In this document: positions 1 through 8,804 of the stretch, piece after piece
Position numbering within the stretch: position 1 is the stretch's first letter
Layout of the letters: every line of letters begins with the position of its first letter
Assembly: GCA_900642245.1 (NCBI GenBank)
Contig: CAAAJI010000001.1
Coordinates: 1,296,033 to 1,318,525, forward strand
Direction of reading: 5' to 3'
Origin: Fragilaria radians
Lineage: Eukaryota; Bacillariophyta; Fragilariophyceae; Fragilariales; Fragilariaceae
Length of the DNA: 22,493 nucleotides
The notes under the pieces: generated by a model
The model's input: only the letters and a program-made list of their open reading frames with translations
Databases searched by the model: none
What the model was told of the DNA's origin: nothing
Made by a program: the position numbers and the translations under genes

Positions 1-97
1 GTTACTTTTATACTAAGGAACGAGAGAAACTGACCGAAGAGTCACTTTTAAAAAGTAATTTTTGTAATACTTCGTTGTTAACCAAGTATCTCGTTAG

Positions 98-774
98 GAC
101 AACCTTTGACGGTGTGTTTACATATCAGGGATAGCTCAGAAGTAGCAGACCGAGGGAATCCGCTCAACAATCATGTAAAATCGGAATGGAAAAAGTCATT
201 TGGAGTTGTTATCACTGCCTCATCATCTCAAGGTGGATATACACCCAAAGGGCAGGCACAAATTTATGACACAAGACCTCCTGTTGTGTACGATAGGGGA
301 AATGTCAATCTAGGCAGTCCTAATCGTAAATGTGGTGGCAATGGTGTCGGAATTGGTGGAGAACCCGGTCAGCCAGGAGAAAACTGTGTTCCATTGAAAA
401 GCAAGTCATAATCCAAGTTTTACGTTAACGAAAATCAACTTTCTAATCACCTTCTTTTCCCCCAAACAATGAAAGATGTCTTAATCATCCAAGAGGCAAA
501 CACAGTATTTCCGAAGGCCAATCGGAAAGGTGGTAAAATTACGTTCGACTTTGACAAGCCATTGTTAATATCTGATATTGGTTTCCTGGATGTTGACGAG
601 ACCGACCAAATGCTCATGTTTGAGTATCAGAAAGGAAAGGTAGAAACCTTTACATTCCGTGGACAGGGTGACAACGCAGTGCAGAGAGTAATTGTGAATA
701 AGTTCCGTGTGACCAAATTGACTGTCGTATTTACAGTGATTGGGTTAAATTATTGTCCAGTTTGCTTGGTTTAG
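98..774 (+). CDS. 3' part of a gene of unknown function (two exons visible, 5' end missing)
   Basis: The reading frame is open from about 82 with no in-frame ATG before the intron, so at least one upstream exon is probably missing; the true acceptor could be near 97 or 148. Exon 1 runs to about 400 and exon 2 from about 476 to the stop at 772-774. Joined, they read through a Gly/Pro/Asn-rich stretch with the motifs IYDT, NLGSPN and GEPGQPGENC, followed by VLIIQEAN and a beta-rich region ending in LNYCPVC. From memory, the pattern GENC...NVLIIQ...ITFDF...GLLD recurs in proteins of unknown function that are abundant in diatoms and usually secreted; I cannot run a search to confirm this. The order of short beta strands would suit an extracellular beta-sandwich. 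Function unknown. Confidence 0.5.
401..475 (+). other. Probable GC-AG intron (75 nt)
   Basis: Canonical GT donors here do not keep the frame with the only nearby acceptor (AG at 474-475) without losing expected residues. A GC donor at 401-402 within GCAAGT, the usual donor sequence of GC-AG introns, joins in phase 1 (A + AT) to give Asn and restores the continuous motif PLKNVLIIQ. The unspliced frame stops at 409-411. A pyrimidine-rich tract at 448-463 precedes the acceptor. Confidence 0.5.
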
Positions 775-1471
775 TAAGGGTTGGTGAGAGTGTTAGAAGT
801 ATTTGGAAACCTTTTATTTAGTTTCATGTTGTATTTTTGTGATAAAACTAGCGTTGATATTGAGTTGCAACAGATCTATAGTGACCAATAATTATACATT
901 ATCCTTTGATTTAACTAATCTGATAAAAAGATAGATATTCAATCCCATTCAGTCATGGTAAAGATACGACAGGCGGGCTGATAGTATCAATAAGACTGAC
1001 AGTATTGTAACACTTGTAGAAGATAAATATGTATTTGGAAGATGCATATACTTGCACTGTTAGGTAGGATTTTACTAGTGATTCCCTACCATAGTGTAAA
1101 AATACTTTTTGAAATTGAGAATACGCATTGGCAAAACAGTCACTATGAGGGATAATTAAGCAGGGAGATGCCAAAGATGAATCAACATCAGGAGCAATGT
1201 ATTTTATTTATACACTTCTTGATATCTGTTTTAATCGTTGCAAAATGTGAATGTTTTTGAGAAACTACTTGTGTTCCATGGTTGCTTTTTGATTTGTCTA
1301 AGAATAATTCCCCAGCCAAAAAGTTCTATTTGTTTTGAAATGGTCAATTCATCTCCTCCCCCCTTCCTTCATTGCTATAAAGAGATGGTAAGATCTTTTT
1401 CTTTTATATGTGAGTCCATCACACCATGATACAACAAAAAAGTTGTCATTTTGTATTATTTTGATGACATT
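775..1471. other. Intergenic, no gene seen
   Basis: AT-rich spacer between two convergent genes. It should contain both 3' UTRs. Short open frames on either strand lack family motifs and look like chance. Confidence 0.5.
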
Positions 1472-3019
1472 TTATACAAAGTCACCCTGAATATGTTTGA
1501 TCAATCGTTTGGTTGCTAAGAAGCTGACACAAACAACAACCTTCCCAGGTGCAACATCACGTATGATTCGAGTCTGAACATTACATCCCAAATCATTGAG
1601 TTCTTCTTGTCGACCATATTCATAATACTTTTCAACAGCCCCTCCAGTGGGTAATAAATTTTCTGCCACTAAATCTATAGCAACTTGTTGTACCGTCTTT
1701 TGTCGAGAAGGATTGGTTTCTTGATTTGATATGCTTTCATTGTCATCTTTGTTGTCATCTTTGTCTTCTTCTTCACGTGCAAAGGTATAAACATGTATCT
1801 GTGGAATGACATCTTGTTTACGATTTGGTGCTGGCCACCATCGTAGGGCCGATAGGAATTTAGGAGCCAGGAGGGGAAAATTCATCATGACATGATGAGG
1901 TAATGGATTTCCTGATAGACCAATATCTGTAAGGAAATCATAGGCATCCTGATTGGATATTTGATGAAATTTTGGTAATACATGATTCTGAATGGCATTT
2001 TGACGACATGCATCGATAGCATGGATGTTCCAATCATTGGCAAGGATTTGACAATTCTTCTTGACAGCAGCTTGGATTAATAGTGCACCCACACCACAGA
2101 AGGGATCGCAAATGACTTGATTCTCTTGTATGACATGTTGTATCATATAGTCGCGTTCTCCTGACAGACGAGAACACCAATATACATCCTTAATATCAAA
2201 TTTGAATTTAATTCCATTTTCCATAAGGGTTACTTTTGTATCATTCTTGCCTGCCAGGAGTTCCATATCATAGGTACGATAATCACCTGAAACTTCTCCA
2301 ACTTTATTAACAACGGTTTGAATCGATGGATGACATGCTACCAATACTTCACCAATAAGATTCTTATAAGGGAGATGAATGGATCGTAAATTTAAATGTG
2401 CCACATGACCAATCTGTTCGAATGCAGTGGGTGGTGGATGAACCTCCGAGGGTAGCAATTGTTGCAAAATATACGATACTGTAAAATTGGAATGTGTCAA
2501 ATGTACATCGTACCATGGACCCTGGATTATAACGTCAAGTGACTTGAGCTCTTTTAAGGCATCGTTGGATAATGATTCTGTATGAGGACTACAAAGTATC
2601 AATTGATGAGATTGATTGTATGGTTTGACAAGTCTCAACCTTGGATGAACATGATCCACAGTTCCTAAGTAGGGTTTTAATGTTTGGGACCGCAATACAG
2701 CTTGACAATTGACTGAAGGAACAACCCAAGTAGGGAAACGGATAGTGGTCTTTAATTGATCTTGCCATGATGATATTGTGGATGATGTTGATGATGATGA
2801 TGATGAAGAAGAAACGGATGTCGATGATGTTGATGCTGATGATGATGCAGTCGACGTAGGAGTCGATTTTTGTTTTATGAAGGAACGATATTGGAAAGAA
2901 GATGATAAGATTCTTCTTGTCAATCTGGATCGAAAGGTAATTAAATTAGGTGGATGTATAAAGGATTGGACGAACCGAATCATAATGACTGAAATGAGAA
3001 GTGATTGTGCTTCCTTCAT
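1472..3019 (-). CDS. TRM5: tRNA (guanine(37)-N1)-methyltransferase Trm5
   Basis: Class I AdoMet-dependent methyltransferase that makes m1G at position 37 next to the anticodon, which prevents +1 frameshifting and is the first step toward wyosine in tRNA-Phe. The 515-residue product shows the Met-10+/Trm5 order: HVAHLNLRSIHLPYKNLIGE (205-224), VVNKVGEVSGDYRTYDMELL (236-255), AdoMet motif I CDPFCGVGALLIQAA (304-318), the ribose-binding acidic loop ANDWN (327-331) and MMNFP (378-382), which replaces the family's usual NLP/NPP. The end, DVAPGKVVVCVSF, is also typical. Length is normal for a eukaryotic Trm5 with an extended N-terminus. Residues 1-50 are rich in Arg, Ser and hydrophobics with almost no acidic residues and may be an organelle-targeting peptide. 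A Met at residue 13 is an alternative start that could give a second isoform. A Ser/Thr-rich linker (about 52-84) comes from a trinucleotide repeat. An acidic insert (416-427) precedes the last strands. No intron is apparent. The gene is divergent from the tRNase Z gene. Confidence 0.92.
   Translation of the reverse strand: MKEAQSLLISVIMIRFVQSFIHPPNLITFRSRLTRRILSSSFQYRSFIKQKSTPTSTASSSASTSSTSVSSSSSSSSTSSTISSWQDQLKTTIRFPTWVVPSVNCQAVLRSQTLKPYLGTVDHVHPRLRLVKPYNQSHQLILCSPHTESLSNDALKELKSLDVIIQGPWYDVHLTHSNFTVSYILQQLLPSEVHPPPTAFEQIGHVAHLNLRSIHLPYKNLIGEVLVACHPSIQTVVNKVGEVSGDYRTYDMELLAGKNDTKVTLMENGIKFKFDIKDVYWCSRLSGERDYMIQHVIQENQVICDPFCGVGALLIQAAVKKNCQILANDWNIHAIDACRQNAIQNHVLPKFHQISNQDAYDFLTDIGLSGNPLPHHVMMNFPLLAPKFLSALRWWPAPNRKQDVIPQIHVYTFAREEEDKDDNKDDNESISNQETNPSRQKTVQQVAIDLVAENLLPTGGAVEKYYEYGRQEELNDLGCNVQTRIIRDVAPGKVVVCVSFLATKRLIKHIQGDFV
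2771..2854. repeat. Trinucleotide (GAT/TCA-type) repeat inside TRM5
   Basis: Imperfect GAT/GAA triplets on the plus strand encode Ser-rich residues of about 56-83 in TRM5 on the minus strand. A likely length-variable linker between the targeting region and the catalytic body. Confidence 0.75.
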
Positions 3020-3175
3020 TCGTTTTGTGGATGAATGGTGTTTTTTTCTGGTTGTGGTTGCCCAATCAGTGGGTGAACAAGTGCAAGGAGGATGGACGAC
3101 CGATAGTACTAGCTAGTACTGGTACCATACTGACACTCCCATAGTCAGCATGACTCTGTAACAGTAAAAGTGTGA
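3020..3175. promoter_or_regulatory. Shared bidirectional promoter of TRM5 and tRNase Z
   Basis: Only 156 bp separate the two divergent ATGs. CCAATCAG, a good match to the NF-Y box, lies at 3062-3069, 43 bp from the TRM5 start and about 110 bp from the tRNase Z start. A perfect 16-bp palindrome, agtactagctagtact, lies at 3105-3120, followed by the smaller palindrome ggtacc (3121-3126). Sequence features are seen directly; promoter function is inferred. Confidence 0.55.
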
Positions 3176-4432
3176 ATGGATCATACATTCTGTCCCGCCA
3201 TGGACAAGACACCCACAACAACACGATGCAATTTTCAAATCGTGAATTGTTGGTCTCTAGCAGGTTTTGGAACATCCATTTCGTTATCCTTTTGTCCATC
3301 GACAGAAGATACGAAACCAAACACTGATGCAACAGATGAAAAGTCTTTGTCAACAACGTCGTCACCGACATTACCTCCACCACAAATTATATTGGATTTA
3401 GGCGCTACACCAATCTATGGCGATGCCATCTCAGCATCGATTGTACTTTTGACACATGGACATATAGATCATATCGGAGCTATATTTTCTCATGCTCGTG
3501 CGTATCAAATGAATCACGCTGGATCTGTTCCTACCTATTATATGCCCAAGTCAATTTTACCATTGGTGGAGAAGGCTCGTGATGCCATGGTAGCCATCAA
3601 TAATTGTGTGATTGAAAATTATAATGAACCTACGGAAGATTTATATGACAACAATCCAAAAGTTAACCCTAAAGACAACCAGCACAATTCATCACGTGCA
3701 CTTCCTATGAAATTTATTGGTGTCGAACCTGGACAAGAATATATCCTTCCCTTACGTAAGCATTTAAAAGGAAATCAAATTGTCATACGGACATTTGAAA
3801 CAACACATGGAAATTGTCCCTCTGTGGGATATATCCTCATGACACGAAAACGAAACGTTTCCCTGAAGGATGAATACAAGGGCTTATCCAAGGAGGAGAC
3901 TCGTAGACTTCTTCAAGCTGGTGTACCCATAAAGCAAGAACATATTGAAGAACAATGGGATTTGGCTTATACAGGAGATACGACCATGGATGGATTACGA
4001 AAGGATATGGCACTATGGTCACAATGTCATACCTTCCTTTGTGAATGTACCTATCTAGAATCTACCGAGGAATCAAAAGTATTTGCCCATGACCGAGGAC
4101 ATATGCATATTCAACATATCATACAACTCTTACAGGAGATCGAATCTACGTCACAACTATCATCACCCCCACGGATACTTCTCTTGCACATATCCAATCG
4201 TTATACTGCCGTACAAACCATGGATTATCTATTAGAAGCCATACCCATGAAATTCATTTCACAGATTCATGTAGCAATTATGGCACTTCGAGGATCCAAA
4301 ACCTTACAGTGTCTTACCAATAGACAGAATTCATCTTTTGTATCCCTGTTGATGTATCAAACCAAATTTCAATCGGACAAAAACAAGGATACTACACCAT
4401 TTCATGATGACTGCAGTATTGATCCATCATAA
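3176..4432 (+). CDS. tRNase Z, short plant-type (3' pre-tRNA endonuclease, metallo-beta-lactamase fold)
   Basis: Zinc-dependent endonuclease that removes the 3' trailer of pre-tRNA before CCA addition. The 418-residue product has the zinc-binding motif HGHIDH (94-99), the motif histidine in TTHGNCPSVGY (209-219), the metal-bridging Asp in AYTGDTT (D268), the tRNase Z-specific AHDRGHMH (304-311) and the last zinc His in LLHISNRY (336-343; plant homologues read HFSARY). The block DEYKGLSKEETRRLLQAGV (232-250) matches the region after the exosite in plant TRZ1/2. Unusual points are a Ser/Thr/Pro-rich insert (about 41-69) between the first beta strands, an Asn-rich insert (about 148-172), and about 45 residues beyond the usual end near MALRG (369-373). 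The first ATG is used; a second Met at residue 9 is possible. No organelle signal is obvious. Intronless. Confidence 0.9.
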   Translation: MDHTFCPAMDKTPTTTRCNFQIVNCWSLAGFGTSISLSFCPSTEDTKPNTDATDEKSLSTTSSPTLPPPQIILDLGATPIYGDAISASIVLLTHGHIDHIGAIFSHARAYQMNHAGSVPTYYMPKSILPLVEKARDAMVAINNCVIENYNEPTEDLYDNNPKVNPKDNQHNSSRALPMKFIGVEPGQEYILPLRKHLKGNQIVIRTFETTHGNCPSVGYILMTRKRNVSLKDEYKGLSKEETRRLLQAGVPIKQEHIEEQWDLAYTGDTTMDGLRKDMALWSQCHTFLCECTYLESTEESKVFAHDRGHMHIQHIIQLLQEIESTSQLSSPPRILLLHISNRYTAVQTMDYLLEAIPMKFISQIHVAIMALRGSKTLQCLTNRQNSSFVSLLMYQTKFQSDKNKDTTPFHDDCSIDPS

Positions 4433-5414
4433 GGAAAAGTATCTCCAAGAAGTAGTAGCCAATCAGGAGTTCAACAGTAGTTGTGATAATGTAGTTCACT
4501 TAGAGAAATCTTGATTTGGCAACTGCATCTATTCTAGTGGATAGGATAATGACGAAACATCTTCATTCCTTGATGGGACTTGAGAGTAAGTTAGCCTACA
4601 ATCCTATAATTATGTTACTCCACTATAAGTCAAAGGTACAATTCATGTACGGATTGTATTCATATACTCACCTACTTGCCTTGTTCAAATAGGACTAGAT
4701 GGAGGGAGAAAAGGATGCAAAATAGCTTCCCATAACCATGCCATTCATATGTGGAATGTATTCATATACTCACCTACTTGCCTTGTTCAAATAGGACTAG
4801 ATGGATTCAGAAAAGGATGTAAAATAGCTTCCCATAACCAGAATGTGGGAAAATATCAAATTCAAGATTTTTTCCCTACCAACACCAAGATGATGGATTA
4901 TAATCCATTGTTTGGAGTATAAACTGGTGGTAGTCAAGGTTTGAGAACAATTGAGATGCAAATGTAAAAATATACAATTTGAGCATTGATGACACTGGAA
5001 TCAATGTGGTGTAGGAGTCAATTTGGCTGATCTGTCAGAGATTTAACCCCAACAAATGCCTCTCCAAAAATTCAAGTAAGGACTTCTGGGTAGAATTCAC
5101 ATGTAATGATGATAATCAATAAAAAGGAAAAATTAATGTCAGCTACAACAATTATTAGTTAAACTATGAAAATGACTGCAAACATTCTGCTCTAGTATTT
5201 AATTTTTCTGTATAGCTGGAAATGATGCACACTTTATTTTTTTGGTTACACAACCGGTTGCTGATTTCGTTTCCTATATGGATGATGGGAAACTTTCTGT
5301 AGCTCTTAATTGGGACCTGAAGAGATATTTCAACGGATCGATGAAAGTTTTTCAAGTTTTGAATGTACCTTCACTAGTATCCAAGGTTTTCTCATAAATT
5401 GACGATTAGTTGCA
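4433..5414. other. Intergenic, no gene seen apart from a tandem duplication
   Basis: Spacer between tRNase Z and the Crinkler-like gene. Apart from the 98-nt duplication, neither strand shows a motif-bearing frame. The start of the next gene is fixed by an in-frame stop at 5400-5402. Confidence 0.5.
4641..4840. repeat. Direct tandem duplication, 2 x 98 nt
   Basis: Copies 4641-4738 and 4743-4840 have equal length, period 102, and differ only in two short clusters (around 4647-4654 and 4703-4717). The shared core includes cctacttgccttgttcaaat. The reverse strand contains TAGGTGAGTAT, which resembles a splice donor, but flanking frames contain stops, so coding origin is unproven. Confidence 0.9.
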
Positions 5415-7163
5415 ATGGAAACCTCAGCTTCGAAGAATGTCTGGTATACATTGGTTGACCAAAATGGGAAGCCGTACGCAAAAACCACGACTTCTAGTGT
5501 CCAAATAGACAGAAATGTAAACATTAATGTAGATAAGTTTCGTGAGCTTGTCTATAATAAATGTGCACTAATTCTTCCGAGAATGATTTCTTCACAACTC
5601 CTTGTTTATTTGAACAGCGATGAATTTGACAAAAGAGAAATAGGAAAGCAAGGTCCTTTGAAGTCCTCACTTCTAATCGATGGAATCGGAAACACAGAAG
5701 TAGAAGCTCTAATTGTGATGGTACCTTCAATGTCTTATCATGCCATTAGCAAGGGACTGATGATTGATGAAGATCTGAAAGAGGTTGAAAGTCAATTCAA
5801 TAAATGCTTAGAAATTTCAAAAATCATTAGCCTTGAAGAGGTAAACGTATTATTCAAGACACCGTCGATTCTCTTTGGAACATTTCTTTCCCACGGGTTA
5901 TTTATTCGAGAAGAGTATAAAACTGTCTTGCAAATCATTGAGGACCAATTGAAGAAGGAAAAGTCAATACGCAAGGTACTTGTACTCGGTAGTCCAGGAA
6001 TTGGAAAGTCAGTGTTTGGAATGTTGATGTTCATGTTGGCTATTAAAGAGAGAAAAAATGTTGCTCTCAAGATTTTGGATTTGTCCTACTTTTACTTTTT
6101 TACTTGGAAATTGGATGAGTATGAAATATCTCGTTTTCCAACATTTGGAGTTGATTACGAGGGTTTCTTACATGGACAATCATGTGGTCAACTGAATTTG
6201 TTTGACTGTATTCGGCCTGCCTACTTGTTTGCCAGTCCTTGTGATGCCAATTATAATCAGTTTGTGAAGCTTCATTGCCTAACTGTGTACATGAATGCGT
6301 GGAGTTATGATGAGTGTATGACCTTCGCCTGTAAAATCAAGGGAGACATAGAAGAGTGTCGTTTGCGATTTAACTTATTAGGTGGAAAGCCAACTTTTAT
6401 TTTTGCGACTGAAGAGACTTTTGAAACTTTAGAGGCAAAAGTACAGGACAAAATTCCCAAAGATTGCGACGAGCTGAAATGTCAAATTCAACATAAGGAT
6501 GGAAAGTCGTCCAGCGATAGTATTCCACACATCCTGTATACCCTCATTCGTAAACCTGAATTCCCCAACATGGCATATTTATCATTTGCATCCGGGCACA
6601 TAGAGCTAATGATAGCAAGTTGCCTTAAAACCCTGACAATGACGGAACTTCGATTATTGCTTCAGACGCCAGCATTGACGTTACAGTCATGGAGAGGAAA
6701 AGAGTTTGAGCAGCTGTTGTTACAAGATTTTCCAACAAGCAGCGTCTACATCAGGCCCCTTCAGCAATTCGGATACGAAGAGAGATGGGGTCCAATGAAT
6801 GCAATATCAGTTAGAATTACAAGTGCAAAGGAAATCAGAAACAAGCTAAGGTTTTATCGTCCATTATTGAAGACATTTGCCGAAATAGATGCTGTACTTG
6901 TGAATCCTGAAATGAATTTAATTCTATATATTCAAGCAACTGTGTCAAACAAACATCCCATAAAATATCAGCATCTGAAGAGTATATATGACTCTTTGTC
7001 ATTTCAAGAAACGTTTCAAGGTTATATGCATATTTATCTCTTCCTTGTTTCAAGTGACATGTATGATGGATTTAAGGCTCAGAACTACCATAGTGATGGA
7101 AAGACAACATTATGCAACATTGAAATAAAGCAATATGTGGGGCGAATAGGAATTACACGTTAG
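5415..7163 (+). CDS. Crinkler/RHS-like protein: Ubl-like header, P-loop NTPase, PD-(D/E)XK-like nuclease
   Basis: The 582-residue product shows the CR/RHS architecture. Residues about 10-104 have the pattern of the Crinkler N-terminal ubiquitin-like header, starting WYTLVDQNGKPY and ending at VMVPS. After a linker, VLVLGSPGIGKSVFG (188-202) is the Walker A loop in the form typical of RHS/CRN NTPases. Later landmarks are LFASPCD (271-277), VYMNAWSYDE (291-300) and LLGGKPTFIF (321-330). The C-terminal FAEIDAVL and LYIQATVSNKHPIK (488-495, 504-517) match the restriction-endonuclease-like end, with D492, Q507 and K513 or K517 as candidate active-site positions. Members are either effectors delivered into other cells or nuclear proteins implicated in conflict with genetic parasites. 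No signal peptide is seen, so an internal role is more likely here. Intronless; first ATG after an in-frame stop. No partner genes adjoin it. Confidence 0.8.
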   Translation: METSASKNVWYTLVDQNGKPYAKTTTSSVQIDRNVNINVDKFRELVYNKCALILPRMISSQLLVYLNSDEFDKREIGKQGPLKSSLLIDGIGNTEVEALIVMVPSMSYHAISKGLMIDEDLKEVESQFNKCLEISKIISLEEVNVLFKTPSILFGTFLSHGLFIREEYKTVLQIIEDQLKKEKSIRKVLVLGSPGIGKSVFGMLMFMLAIKERKNVALKILDLSYFYFFTWKLDEYEISRFPTFGVDYEGFLHGQSCGQLNLFDCIRPAYLFASPCDANYNQFVKLHCLTVYMNAWSYDECMTFACKIKGDIEECRLRFNLLGGKPTFIFATEETFETLEAKVQDKIPKDCDELKCQIQHKDGKSSSDSIPHILYTLIRKPEFPNMAYLSFASGHIELMIASCLKTLTMTELRLLLQTPALTLQSWRGKEFEQLLLQDFPTSSVYIRPLQQFGYEERWGPMNAISVRITSAKEIRNKLRFYRPLLKTFAEIDAVLVNPEMNLILYIQATVSNKHPIKYQHLKSIYDSLSFQETFQGYMHIYLFLVSSDMYDGFKAQNYHSDGKTTLCNIEIKQYVGRIGITR

Positions 7164-8804
7164 GTGTCACTTGGAGTTAGTCATTCAAGGGTATGGCTGT
7201 CAAAACATATGTTGAATTGCATTGTACTTGAAAAGAAAGTGAAATCTCCATCTACGCTTCATGCCAAATTTGCTGCAAAGTCATTACACCTGCAAGATAT
7301 TGTTGGAAATAGCAGCATTCAATAATGGTACAACTGAAAACTAAAGTTAGGTCAGCCATTGTGATATGATGAAGCAATCATTGTAGATTTCAGAAAAAGA
7401 AAAAAACAGCTGCATTGAGTTCAAAATCTAAATGCTTAGGTATTAATGCACCCTCATCATTTAAGATATTTGTCTCTTCATTGAATGCAGATGCGATTAG
7501 ATGGGCAGGTGGTTCTTCAATTCTAACTTATCTATAATTGAGTAATTGAAGCATACAACTTTCATGATGTGTGTCTTGAAATCAGAGAATAAAGGTTACA
7601 ACCTTAATCATAACTAACTTTGACAGTTGGATCAGGTATTTCTTACTTCTCCCACAAACTAAGCAAAACGGAATTGTTTTGCAAACAACAATCCAAAATA
7701 AAGAAAACGTCATACAGCAATAGCACACAAAAGGAATAAGAAAATTGGTCAATCAAGTTTACCTAAGCTACTTCTTCTGCCGCACAGAGTCTGGTCTGTG
7801 ATAGAAACAAACCATTTATTCTTAGTTATTTTAAAATATATTCAATTGTGAGCATATACACTAATCTGCTAAAGTTTTATCTGCTTTGAATCCTATAGAT
7901 CCTCCATTCAAACATACTGCAGTATGTAATATATATATAGAATATAAGTTAGATCATGAATTTTCTGAGATTCAAGAACCAAACTCATCACTTAGATCCA
8001 AACCCTGGACTCTCTTTCTATCCTTATCCCTCATGATTGGGATTTTCTACTGTATGTAAATCAATGCCAAAGTAATATCATAGATATTGATCGCAATAGT
8101 TTACTAATCAACTTCAGAATTATGGTTTGTGACACTTGTATTTACATCAATGAAATGGTAAAATTGATGAACGTTTCGTTTGAATTTTGCATTACAGTTT
8201 ATGGCAATGCAATATTTTCGAAATTTTGGTTTTCCTCTCAGTTTTATTTATGATATTTTATTCTTCTCAGGGCTAGTGCAGATCTCTCATTGTGTAAGTA
8301 AAGTTGTGTCCGCTTTATCTCAATTTCAAGTCCGGCAAAAGCTGATTGCACCATTGCCTAACACATTTCAATAGCTCCAGACAGTGTTCACGGGGGAAAG
8401 AATGCAATTTACACCATTAACAAGTTCTCTTTTTAAACAAAAGGAACAGAAATGAGTTATTGCTGGAAAGGTCGGATGCTTCTCTTCAATAAGAAACTTT
8501 TTAATTCTAGATTCTAGAATAATTTCCTTTTGTATTATTTTTCGTGTCAATTGCTGCATTTTCAATTTCTTTTTTTTAAATTCATTTTCTAAATCTTTTT
8601 CCCTAGCTTAAGGCTGATCTTCCATAAAATATCAATTACCCTTCCATGATCGCGTTGAAAGAACTAAAAAATGAATGTTTATACTTTAAAAAATTTAGTT
8701 ATTTCCTAAATTAACAACTTGAGGTCTATTTCTTGATTTGGATTTAGATTCTTCTTTCAACAACATAGTACTTGGCTAAACATCAAGTTACGATCCCAAA
8801 AATA
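7164..8804. other. Intergenic, no convincing gene
   Basis: AT-rich. The frame of the upstream gene stays open for 53 codons after its TAG (7164-7322, stop at 7323-7325), with no family motif. A perfect 16-bp palindrome acatactgcagtatgt lies at 7912-7927, followed by a short TA run (7928-7945). Other short frames lack ATG starts or motifs. Confidence 0.45.

Noticed and set aside
2778..3116. Asp-rich plus-strand frame opposite the start of TRM5
   Set aside because: It is the antisense of the Ser-encoding triplet repeat; the acidic composition follows from that repeat.
3066..3383. Minus-strand frame over the start of tRNase Z
   Set aside because: Antisense shadow of a well-supported gene, with no family motif.
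7912..7927. Perfect 16-bp palindrome as an operator or terminator
   Set aside because: There is no gene close enough to give it a role, and isolated palindromes of this size can occur by chance in AT-rich DNA.
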